DNA from: Poindextera sp036494815
Lineage (GTDB): Bacteria; Pseudomonadota; Alphaproteobacteria; Caulobacterales; Caulobacteraceae
Assembly: GCA_036494815.1 (NCBI GenBank)
Contig: DASXNV010000053.1
Location: 7,601 to 71,600, forward strand
DNA length: 64,000 bases
Direction of reading: 5' to 3'
Part shown: positions 43,126 through 50,894 of the stretch, piece after piece
How positions within the stretch are numbered: position 1 is the stretch's first letter
Layout: each line of letters begins with the position of its first letter
Made by a program: the position numbers and the translations under genes
Notes under the pieces: model-generated
What the model was told of the DNA's origin: nothing
The model's input: only the letters and a program-made list of their open reading frames with translations
The model's database searches: none

Positions 43126-44781
43126 CTAGGGCAAGCTGGCGGGCGGCGAATCCTCTGGCTTGACCTTGGCGGGGCGGCGCAGGGCGGCTTTCATTTCGGT
43201 GAGGGTCAGGCCCCCCGAGGCGAACAGTAACAGGGGATAGATCGCGCCGGCCAGGACCAGGACGCCCAGGATGGCGATCTCCTTGGCGTGCAGCGGGCCC
43301 AGGTGGAACCCGCCCATGGCGGTCTGGACCCCCATCCGGAAATGAGCGATCCCGGCCAGGATCAGGCCCAGCGCGACGCTGGCCGCCAGGATCCGCGCCA
43401 GCTTGGACCAGGCCACGGGACCGGGCGAATAGTCGCCGCGCCGGTGCAGAGTGGTCGCCATCATGATCACATTGACCCATGAGGCCAGGCTGGTGGCGGC
43501 GGCTATGCCCTGCACGCCGATGAAGTGGAACAGGGTGATCCCGGCGACGATATTCACCACCACCGAGACGATGGCGTAGCGCATCGGCGTCTTGGTGTCC
43601 TGGCGGGCGAAGAAGGCCCGGGCGATGATCTGCGACAGCACAAAGGCCGGCACCCCCCAGCCATATTGCCTCAGGGCCAGGGCGGTCTGCAGGGCGTCGT
43701 TGGCGTGGAACTCGCCGCGGGTATAGAGCCCGTCGACCAGGAAGAAGGGCATGGAGAACAGAGCCGCCGCCGCCGGCAGGGTCAGGGCCATGGAAAAGGT
43801 GATCGCCTCGTCCATGGCGCTGCGGGCGCCCACATGGTCGCTGGCGTGCACCGCGCGCGACAGGCGCGGCAGCAGCGCCACGCCAACGGCCACGCCCACC
43901 AGGCCTTGCGGCAGCTGATAGAGCCGGTCGCAAAAGGCCAGCCACGAGCGCGCGCCATTGATCGGCGAGACCAGGATCGAGGAGACGAACACATTGATCT
44001 GGCTGACGCTGGCCGCCACGGCGCCGGGCACGGCCAGGGCGATCAGCTGCTTGATCTGAGGCGTCAGCCGCGGCAGTCGCCAATCCACCCGCGCCCCGGA
44101 CTTGTTGACCCCCCACCAGAGCAGGGCCGCCTGGGAGATCCCCGCCACCAGCACCCCGGCCGAGGCCGCTTCGGCCGCGCCCACTGGCGAGGTGGCTGGC
44201 AGCACCGTGGCCAGGGTCCACAGATTGAGCAGGATCGGCGCCGCACCGGACAGGATGAAGCGGTTGCGCGCGTTCAGCACCCCCGACAGGTGCGCGTAGA
44301 TGGCCATGCACGGCAGATAGGGCATGGTGATCTGGGTCAGCAGGATCGCCAGCTTGAACTTTTCGGGATTGGCCGCGAACCCTGGCGCGATCAGGTACAT
44401 CAGCCAGGGCATGGTCAGCTCGGCCAATACCGTGATGGCCAGAGTCGCGGCGGCCAGGGTGGCCATGGCGTCGGCGGCCAGGATGTCGGCCACCTCCTCG
44501 CCGTCCCGCTCCAGCGATCGCGAATAGGCCGGCACGAAGGCGGCGGCGAAGGCGCCCTCGGCGAAGATGCGGCGGAACAAGTTGGGAAAGGCGAAGGCGG
44601 TGTTGAAGGCGTCGGCCGCAAAGGTGGCGCTGGCCCCCATGCGATAGCTGATCGCCAGGTCGCGCACGAACCCCATCAACCGGCTGACCAGGGTCAGGCT
44701 GGAAAAGATCATCGAGGATCGGATCATCCCCGAACGCTCGGACTTGGCGGGTGAGGATGCTGTGTCGGGTTGGGGGGTCAC
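43126..44781 (-). CDS. murJ: Lipid II flippase MurJ
   Basis: MurJ flips lipid II across the inner membrane for peptidoglycan synthesis. The 551-residue protein has about 14 hydrophobic helices and the family signature at the N-terminus: SLTLVSRLMGFVRDLAISY and the FNTAFAFPNLFRRIFAEGAF block. The start is GTG at 44781, without a clear ribosome-binding site; a start at MIRSSMIFSS (44727) is equally likely and would give 533 residues. It lies between glnD and trpS. Confidence 0.95.
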   Translation of the reverse strand: MTPQPDTASSPAKSERSGMIRSSMIFSSLTLVSRLMGFVRDLAISYRMGASATFAADAFNTAFAFPNLFRRIFAEGAFAAAFVPAYSRSLERDGEEVADILAADAMATLAAATLAITVLAELTMPWLMYLIAPGFAANPEKFKLAILLTQITMPYLPCMAIYAHLSGVLNARNRFILSGAAPILLNLWTLATVLPATSPVGAAEAASAGVLVAGISQAALLWWGVNKSGARVDWRLPRLTPQIKQLIALAVPGAVAASVSQINVFVSSILVSPINGARSWLAFCDRLYQLPQGLVGVAVGVALLPRLSRAVHASDHVGARSAMDEAITFSMALTLPAAAALFSMPFFLVDGLYTRGEFHANDALQTALALRQYGWGVPAFVLSQIIARAFFARQDTKTPMRYAIVSVVVNIVAGITLFHFIGVQGIAAATSLASWVNVIMMATTLHRRGDYSPGPVAWSKLARILAASVALGLILAGIAHFRMGVQTAMGGFHLGPLHAKEIAILGVLVLAGAIYPLLLFASGGLTLTEMKAALRRPAKVKPEDSPPASLP

Positions 44782-44822
44782 GAGCGGGCGTTACGATGGC
44801 CCAGGGTTCGGGTCAAGCTGGC

Positions 44823-47657
44823 CTACCGCGCTACGCTGGCCCGGGCCCGCGACAGTTTCGGCCGGCCGGTGGGCGCCTCGCCGGGGTCCTGGTCCAGCAC
44901 CTCGGTCAGGACGGCCTTCAGCCCTTGCAGGCGGCGGGCGTCGATCAGCTTGCGCCCATCCTCGCCGCACACATAGAAGACGTCCACGGCCCGCTCGCCG
45001 TAATTGTCCACGTGGGCCGACAGGATCGACAGGCCGGCGTCAGTCAGGGTGTGGGCCAGGGCGCCCAGAAGGCCGGGACGGTCGCGGCCGGAGACCTCGA
45101 CCACGCTGGCGTCCTGCGAGGCGTCGTTGTCGACGGTCACTGTGGGGATGATGGTGAAGGCGGAGGCGCGGCCCAGATCGGGCGAACGGCGCGGTTCGGC
45201 GGGATGGATTTCGCCCTTGGCCGCGGCCTCCAGGGCTTCGACCAGGCGATCCAGGGTGCGGGGGCTGTCACAGCCAAAGGGGCCACCGGCCACGTCCTGC
45301 ACGAAGAACACGTCCAGGGCGTCGCCGCCCTTGACGGTGAAGCCGCGGGCCCCGACCACATTGGCCCCGAAACCGGAAATAACAGACGCCAGGTCAGCGA
45401 ACAGGCCGGTGCGGTCGCGCGAGATGATGGTGATCTCGGCGGCGTTGCGATCCTGGATCTGGGCCTGGGCGGCGGCCCCGCCCTGGGCTCGCGCGCGCCC
45501 TGCCAGGGCGGCGTGCTGAAGTTGGTCGGCCACGCCAAAGCCGGTGAAATAGGCGTCTTCCATGGCCAGGGCCCAGTCGGCGGCCCCAGCGTCGGCCTCG
45601 ACCAGGACCCTGCGCGCCTGTTCGGCCTCGGCGTGCAGGTGCCTGGCGAAGGTGGCGGCCGGATCGCCGCCGCGGCCGCCGCGGAAGATGGCCTCGGTGG
45701 CGCCGAACAGCTCGCGCAGAAGCTGACCCTTCCAGCCGTTCCAGATCCCTGGCCCCACCGCGCGGATATCGGCCACGGTCAGCACCAGCAGCAGCCGCAG
45801 ACGTTCCGGATTTTCGACGATGCGGGTGAAGGCGGCCACAGTGCTGGGGTCGGTGACATCGCGCTTCTGGGCGAAATCGCTCATGACCAGGTGGTGCTCC
45901 ACGAGCCACGCGATGAGTTCGATGCGCTCGCGCTCCAGGCCCAGTCGTTCGCAGGCTGAGCGGGCCGCCCGGGCCCCGGCCTTTTCCTGGCCGCCCACCC
46001 CGCCCTTGCCGGTGTCGTGCAGGAGCATGGCTAGGAACAGGGCCTCGCTGTCTTCGATCAGGGGATAGGTCTGCACGGCCAGCGGATGGTCCGCGGCCAG
46101 CTCGCCCCGCGAGATATCGGCGATGATGCCCACGGCGCGCAGGGTGTGCTCGTCCACCGTGTACGAGTGGTACATGTTGAATTGCATCTGGGCGACGATG
46201 TGCCCGAACTCGGGGATATAGCGCCCCAGGACCCCGGTCTCGTTCATCAGGGTCAGGGTGGCCAGGGTGCGTTTGCCCCGCGCCAGCACGTCCAGGAAGG
46301 CCTTGGCCGCTTCGGGGTCGCGGCGCAGCTTGGAGGTGATCAGGGGCAGGGAGCGGGTCACCGCGGTGAAGGCGTCCGGGTGCAGATCCAGGTTTCGCCG
46401 GTCGGCGATCACGAACAGGCGCAACAGGTTCACCGGATCGCGCTCGAAGGTCTGGATCCCGTCGACGGTCAGGCGGCCGCCCTCCTCGGCGAACCCGGGG
46501 ATGTCCAGGGCTTGGCGCCCGCCGCGCCGGCCGCGCAGGAAGCGGGACAGTCCTTGCGGCTGCTTCTTGGCCTCGTCGGCTTCGAGTTTGGCGCAGAACT
46601 GGCGCGTCAGGACCCCGACCTCGCGGGCGATCAGGAAATAGCGGCGCATGAAGCGCTCGACGGCGGGGGTGTTGTCGCCGTCCTTGCGCGGCCGATCGCC
46701 ATAGCCCATGCGCCGGGCGATCTCCGGCTGCAGGTCGAAGCTGAGCCGCTCTTCCGGCCGGCCGGTGACGAAATGCAGGTGACAACGCACAGCGAACAGG
46801 AAGTCGAAGGCGCGGATGAAGGCGCGCACCTCGCGCCGGTCGAACATCTCCAGGCTCATGGCCTGGTCTGGAGAGTCCAGCGGGTGCAGGTATTGGGCGA
46901 TCCAGAAAAGGGTGTTCAGGTCGCGCAGGCCGCCCTTGCCTTCCTTGATATTGGGCTCGACCAGATAGCGCGAGGCGCCGGCGCGGGCCTGGCGCTCGTC
47001 CCGCTCCTTCAGCTTGGCGGCGACGAAATCGGCGCCGGTGCCCTTCATCACGTCGTCGCGGAAGCGGCGCTTCAGCTCCTGGGCCAGCTTCTCGTCGCCG
47101 GTGAGCCGCCGCGCCTCCAGGATCGAAGTGCGGATGGTGTAGTCCTCGAGCGAAAGCCGGACGCATTCCTCCACCGTGCGCGAGGCGTGGCCGACCTTGA
47201 AGCCCAGATCCCACAGGGCGTAGAGCATGAACTCGATCACGCTCTCGGCGTGGGCGGTCTGCTTGTAGGGTCGCACGAACAGCAGATCGAGGTCGGAGAA
47301 TGGGGCCAGGGTGCCCCGGCCATAGCCGCCCACCGCCATCACCGCCAGGCGCTCGCCCTCGGTGGGGTTGCGGGCGCGGAACACGTGTACGGTGGTGAAG
47401 TCATAAAGGGCGGTGACCACCTCGTCGGTGACGCCGGACAAGAGGCGGGCGGTCTCGATGCCGCCGCCGCCGTTCTCCAGCCGCTCCTTGGCGATCATCC
47501 GGCCACGGAACAGGGCCGCCTTGAGGATTTCCAAGGCGCGACGGCGCTGTTCGGCTTCATCGCCGATAGCGGCCAGGGCGGCGGCGGTCAGCTGCGAACG
47601 CAGCTTGATCCCATCGACGACGTATTCAATGCGAGTCGGGCGAAGGCGGGGAGGCAT
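44823..47657 (-). CDS. glnD: Bifunctional uridylyltransferase/uridylyl-removing enzyme GlnD
   Basis: GlnD senses glutamine and (de)uridylylates PII. The 944-residue protein has the nucleotidyltransferase site GGYGRGTLAPFSDLDLLFV (near 115), the PII-uridylyl transferase domain, the HD-domain motif LLHDTGKGG (near 547), and two C-terminal ACT domains (near 745 and 862: IISRDRTGLFADLASVISG, VSGRDRPGLLGALAHTLT). The start at 47657 (MPPRLRPTRIEY) is chosen over a longer upstream frame that crosses the toxin-antitoxin promoter. The divergent neighbour is the antitoxin gene. Confidence 0.97.
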   Translation of the reverse strand: MPPRLRPTRIEYVVDGIKLRSQLTAAALAAIGDEAEQRRRALEILKAALFRGRMIAKERLENGGGGIETARLLSGVTDEVVTALYDFTTVHVFRARNPTEGERLAVMAVGGYGRGTLAPFSDLDLLFVRPYKQTAHAESVIEFMLYALWDLGFKVGHASRTVEECVRLSLEDYTIRTSILEARRLTGDEKLAQELKRRFRDDVMKGTGADFVAAKLKERDERQARAGASRYLVEPNIKEGKGGLRDLNTLFWIAQYLHPLDSPDQAMSLEMFDRREVRAFIRAFDFLFAVRCHLHFVTGRPEERLSFDLQPEIARRMGYGDRPRKDGDNTPAVERFMRRYFLIAREVGVLTRQFCAKLEADEAKKQPQGLSRFLRGRRGGRQALDIPGFAEEGGRLTVDGIQTFERDPVNLLRLFVIADRRNLDLHPDAFTAVTRSLPLITSKLRRDPEAAKAFLDVLARGKRTLATLTLMNETGVLGRYIPEFGHIVAQMQFNMYHSYTVDEHTLRAVGIIADISRGELAADHPLAVQTYPLIEDSEALFLAMLLHDTGKGGVGGQEKAGARAARSACERLGLERERIELIAWLVEHHLVMSDFAQKRDVTDPSTVAAFTRIVENPERLRLLLVLTVADIRAVGPGIWNGWKGQLLRELFGATEAIFRGGRGGDPAATFARHLHAEAEQARRVLVEADAGAADWALAMEDAYFTGFGVADQLQHAALAGRARAQGGAAAQAQIQDRNAAEITIISRDRTGLFADLASVISGFGANVVGARGFTVKGGDALDVFFVQDVAGGPFGCDSPRTLDRLVEALEAAAKGEIHPAEPRRSPDLGRASAFTIIPTVTVDNDASQDASVVEVSGRDRPGLLGALAHTLTDAGLSILSAHVDNYGERAVDVFYVCGEDGRKLIDARRLQGLKAVLTEVLDQDPGEAPTGRPKLSRARASVAR

Positions 47658-47750
47658 GAACCCTATATAGCGAGCCGAATGGCGGATTGTATGAATTCGT
47701 TGCGGCCTCGCCCTACCCGCGGTCGGGATCGCGAAGGTGGCTTGCGGTTG

Positions 47751-47768
47751 CGCTATCATCTGATAGCG
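47751..47768 (+). promoter_or_regulatory. Toxin-antitoxin operator palindrome
   Basis: CGCTATCA and TGATAGCG form a perfect inverted repeat around a TC centre, 18 bp in all, ending seven bases before the antitoxin start codon. TATCAT within it resembles a -10 element, so bound antitoxin would cover the promoter. Ribbon-helix-helix antitoxins usually bind such palindromes. Confidence 0.7.
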
Positions 47769-47775
47769 TCTGTGC

Positions 47776-48009
47776 ATGGCTCAGTTGTTGGTCAGAGACG
47801 TGCCCCGCGACCTGGTTGAGGCGTTGAAACGGCGAGCTGCGAGCCACGGCCGAAGCGCCGAAGCTGAACATCGCGCCATCCTAGAACAGGCGCTGAAGGC
47901 CGGCCGCGACGGCTTTCGCGCCCGCGCCGGAAACCTTCGAGATGAGACTCGGGGCCGGATTCTTGGCGAATCCGCCGACCTTATTCGTGAAGACCGCGAC
48001 AGCCGGTGA
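47776..48009 (+). CDS. FitA-like ribbon-helix-helix antitoxin
   Basis: The 77-residue protein begins with a short DNA-binding strand and helices, MAQLLVRDVPRDLVEALKRR then AASHGRSAEAEHRAILEQAL, as in FitA/StbC antitoxins. The C-terminal part (RGRILGESADLIREDRD) would wrap the toxin. The stop overlaps the toxin start by four bases. No typical ribosome-binding site precedes the ATG, so the message may be nearly leaderless. A palindrome directly upstream is its likely operator. Confidence 0.85.
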   Translation: MAQLLVRDVPRDLVEALKRRAASHGRSAEAEHRAILEQALKAGRDGFRARAGNLRDETRGRILGESADLIREDRDSR

Positions 48010-48440
48010 GCATCGTCATCGATGCGTCCGTCGCTCTCAAATGGGTGCTCGACGAGCCGGGCAATGACGCTGCCGACGCCCTGCTGGATGAGGAGTTGAT
48101 CGCGCCGGCGCTGTGGTTGCTGGAGGCCGCCAGCGCGCTATGGCGGCGCGCCCGACGCGGCGAAATCACCAACGAGGAAGCCAAGGAACGGCTCACGGAA
48201 CTCTACAACGCCCCAGTGGCGTCGACGCCGATCGAGGATGATATCCAAGCGGCTCTAGCCTTGGCGCAGGCGCTGGGACACCCGGTCTATGACTGCCTCT
48301 ACCTGGCGTTAGCGATCCGCGAGAACACCCACGTCGTCACAGCTGATGGCCGGTTCCACGCGGTCGCCGATCAGTCGCAGACCTTCAAGGGCGTCGTGCA
48401 GTTGTTGGGCGCTCAGGTAGCGCCACAGCAAGTTGGCTGA
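48006..48440 (+). CDS. VapC-family PIN-domain toxin
   Basis: The 144-residue PIN-domain ribonuclease has the acidic active-site residues in order: Asp in MSIVIDASVALKWVLDEPG, Glu in LWLLEAASALWR, and Asp in HPVYDCLYLALA, with further acidic residue near TADGRF. VapC toxins cut tRNA or rRNA when their antitoxin decays. It starts with GTG overlapping the antitoxin stop, giving tight coupling. The pair sits in the accessory interval between glnD and mutS. Confidence 0.9.
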   Translation: MSIVIDASVALKWVLDEPGNDAADALLDEELIAPALWLLEAASALWRRARRGEITNEEAKERLTELYNAPVASTPIEDDIQAALALAQALGHPVYDCLYLALAIRENTHVVTADGRFHAVADQSQTFKGVVQLLGAQVAPQQVG

Positions 48441-48572
48441 CAAATATCTCCCGGCTCTTACGTCCGAACGACCCCGGGGCTGCGCCCGCCACCAGCTGAA
48501 AGCGCCAATTTCGCTCATGGCCGATCAGCAATCCTTCGTCGGGTCTGGATTGGGCGGACCGCGAACGATAGC

Positions 48573-48577
48573 CTTAG
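48573..48577. repeat. Left copy of 5-bp target duplication (CTTAG)
   Basis: CTTAG lies directly outside the left end of the insertion sequence, one base before the terminal repeat, and recurs at the right end at 50504-50508. Confidence 0.6.
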
Positions 48578-48578
48578 T

Positions 48579-50503
48579 CTGAAGTTCCCCGCCAAAACCC
48601 ACCCCGTTTGATCAAAAGTTGAGCTGAATCAGTGGGAAGGCGGATTTCGGGTGATTAGAATGTAGGCATGTATTGTGTCGATATGTGTTGTATTAATGGG
48701 GTAATTATGGTATGTGGTGGGCATGCACGTCCACATCGTCCCCAACCGTGGATCCCCCCCCACCGCGCTGCTGCGCGAAAGCTACCGCGAAGGCGGCAAG
48801 GTCAAGAAGCGCACCCTCGCCAACCTCTCCGATCTGCCCATGGAGCAGATCGAGGCGATCCGCGCGGTCTTGCGCGGCGACGCCCTGGCCCCCGCCGGCC
48901 AGGCCTTCCAGATCGCCCGCTCACAAGCCCATGGCCATGTGCAGGCGGTGATCACCGCCATCAAGCGCCTGGGCCTGGCATCGGTAATCGCCAGCCTGCC
49001 CAGCCGCGAGCGCGATCTGGTGGTGGCGATGATCGCCGCACGCGTGCTTGCGCCGCACACCAAGCTGGCCACCGTGCGCTGGTGGGACCACACCACCCTG
49101 GCCGAGGAGGCCGGCGCCCTGGGCGCCGATGAGGACGATCTCTACGCCGCCATGGACTGGCTCCTGGAGCGCCAGGACCGGATCCAGAAGAAGCTCGCCG
49201 AGCGGCATCTCGAGGCCGGCTGCCTGGCCCTCTACGACCTGTCCTCCAGCTACTACGAGGGCGCCACCTGTCCGCTGGCCAAGCGCGGCTACAGCCGCGA
49301 CCGCAAGAAGGGGACCCTACAGGTCAACTATGGCCTGCTGACCGACCTGCGCGGCTGTCCCGTCGCCATCTCGGTCTATGAGGGAAACACCTCCGATCCG
49401 GCCACCCTGGGCCCGGAGATCGCGCGACTGAAGGACGCGTTCGCCATCGAGACCTTCGTCATGGTCGGCGATCGCGGGATGATCTCGCAAAAGAACGTCG
49501 ACGGCTTCAAGGCGCAGGGCGGCGTCGACTGGATCACCGCGCTGAAGAGCGTCTCGATCCGCGCCCTGGTCGAGCAGGGCCAGGTGCAGCTCGATCTGTT
49601 CGATCAGCGCAACCTCTTCGAACTCACCGCCCCCGACTATCCCGGCGAGCGGCTGATCGCCTGCCGCAATCCCGCCCTGGCCGGGCAGCGCGCCCACAAG
49701 CGCCAGGACCTCCTGGCCGCCACCGAGGCCAGCCTGGCCAGGATCCAGGCCCGGGTCGAGGCCGGCCGCCTCGGCGGCCGCGACCAGATCGCGCTCGCGG
49801 TCGGCCGGGTGATCAACCAGTACAAGATGGCCAAGCACTTCCAGCTCGACATCTGCGACGACGCCTTCGGCTTCCGCCGCGACACCGCCAGAATAGCCGC
49901 CGAGGCCGCCCTCGACGGGATCTACATCATCCGCACGTCCCTGGCGGCCGAGCAGATGAGCACCCCGGACTGCGTGCGCTCCTACAAAGCCCTCAGCCGC
50001 GTGGAACGCGCCTTCCGCACGCTCAAATCCGACCTGCAGATCCGCCCCATCCATCACCGCCTGGCCGACCGGGTCCGCGCCCACATCTTCCTGTGCATGC
50101 TCGCCTACTATGTCGAATGGCACATGCGACAGGCCTGGGCCCCGCTGCTGTTTGCCGACGAGGACCAGGTCGCCAAGCTCACCCGCGATCCCGTGGCGCC
50201 GGCACAACGCTCGCCGGCCGCCCTGCGCAAGGTCCACGCGCGCCGCCTCGACGACGGCTCCCCCGCGCACAGCTTCTCGACCCTCCTGGCCGAGCTCGCC
50301 GCCGTCACCCGCAACACCTGCCGCGCCGCCGCCGCCGGCCAGGCCGCTCCAACCTTCCAGGTAATCACAACCCCCAACCCCAAGCAGACCCACGCGCTCG
50401 AACTCATCGACGCCATCCGACCGTAGGCAGCAGCAAGAACCCCGTCTCAACGCATCCCGTTGAAACAGCAGAATAACTCGTCAGAACACTGGGGGAACTT
50501 CAG
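48579..50503 (+). mobile_element. IS1634-family insertion sequence
   Basis: The element is 1925 bp, bounded by perfect 12-bp inverted repeats: CTGAAGTTCCCC at the left end (48579-48590) and GGGGAACTTCAG at the right (50492-50503). It carries one transposase gene and is flanked by CTTAG target copies. The 140 bases before the transposase are clearly richer in A+T than the surrounding chromosome. The element looks complete, so it may be active. Confidence 0.85.
48723..50426 (+). CDS. IS1634-family transposase
   Basis: The 567-residue DDE transposase belongs to the IS1634/IS4 group. The opening MHVHIVPNRGSPPTALLRES, then YREGGKVKKRTLANLSDLP, is typical of the family. Acidic residues are visible in LALYDLSSSYYEG, in ETFVMVGDRGMIS and in the C-terminal LSRVERAFRTLKSDLQI followed by YYVEWHM. 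The reading frame is intact, with ATG at 48723; a GTG nine bases upstream is possible. Nothing suggests a cargo gene. Confidence 0.93.
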   Translation: MHVHIVPNRGSPPTALLRESYREGGKVKKRTLANLSDLPMEQIEAIRAVLRGDALAPAGQAFQIARSQAHGHVQAVITAIKRLGLASVIASLPSRERDLVVAMIAARVLAPHTKLATVRWWDHTTLAEEAGALGADEDDLYAAMDWLLERQDRIQKKLAERHLEAGCLALYDLSSSYYEGATCPLAKRGYSRDRKKGTLQVNYGLLTDLRGCPVAISVYEGNTSDPATLGPEIARLKDAFAIETFVMVGDRGMISQKNVDGFKAQGGVDWITALKSVSIRALVEQGQVQLDLFDQRNLFELTAPDYPGERLIACRNPALAGQRAHKRQDLLAATEASLARIQARVEAGRLGGRDQIALAVGRVINQYKMAKHFQLDICDDAFGFRRDTARIAAEAALDGIYIIRTSLAAEQMSTPDCVRSYKALSRVERAFRTLKSDLQIRPIHHRLADRVRAHIFLCMLAYYVEWHMRQAWAPLLFADEDQVAKLTRDPVAPAQRSPAALRKVHARRLDDGSPAHSFSTLLAELAAVTRNTCRAAAAGQAAPTFQVITTPNPKQTHALELIDAIRP

Positions 50504-50508
50504 CTTAG
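50504..50508. repeat. Right copy of 5-bp target duplication (CTTAG)
   Basis: This CTTAG copy directly follows the right terminal repeat. It also contains the TAA stop codon of the minus-strand hypothetical gene, so the insertion regenerated that stop. Confidence 0.6.
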
Positions 50509-50831
50509 GGGAAGCGTTCCACAAAGGCGTTGACGGCAGTAATCATTTTTGAAGAGGCCGATTGGCCAGACGTCGGTTGAGCAGACGCGAGCTGCGCTAG
50601 GTCAACTTTCATAGCCTCATACTTCCGGCGACCCTCTCCTTCCGTGCCGAAAAACCGGGTGTGAACCATCCAATCGTAGACGCCACAGGTAATCGCAAAG
50701 GACGCAGAACCCGTTTCGCGCTCAAGTGAGATGCGCGCTCCGTCCAGGTGCTCTTCATCAGCGATGATGACGCCATTTTCGCAGCCCCGGTGGCCCAAGC
50801 TCTTGCCATCGTCGAAAGCAGTCCAGTTCAT
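50505..50831 (-). CDS. Hypothetical protein (108 aa)
   Basis: I do not recognise the family. The protein begins MNWTAFDDGKSLGHRGCENG, has a likely beta-rich core (ARISLERETGSASFAITCGV, DWMVHTRFFGTE) and a C-terminal helix (YEAMKVDLAQLA). It has no signal peptide or membrane segment. The start at 50831 is preceded by AAGAAG; a TTG six codons upstream is possible. The stop codon lies in the IS target duplication, so the gene is intact, but its natural downstream sequence has been displaced by the IS. Confidence 0.6.
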   Translation of the reverse strand: MNWTAFDDGKSLGHRGCENGVIIADEEHLDGARISLERETGSASFAITCGVYDWMVHTRFFGTEGEGRRKYEAMKVDLAQLASAQPTSGQSASSKMITAVNAFVERFP

Positions 50832-50894
50832 AGCGGCTTCTTTACGCAATCTCGCCCACGACAGCTATGGGTTGGCAACCGGTCGTGACCCCAC

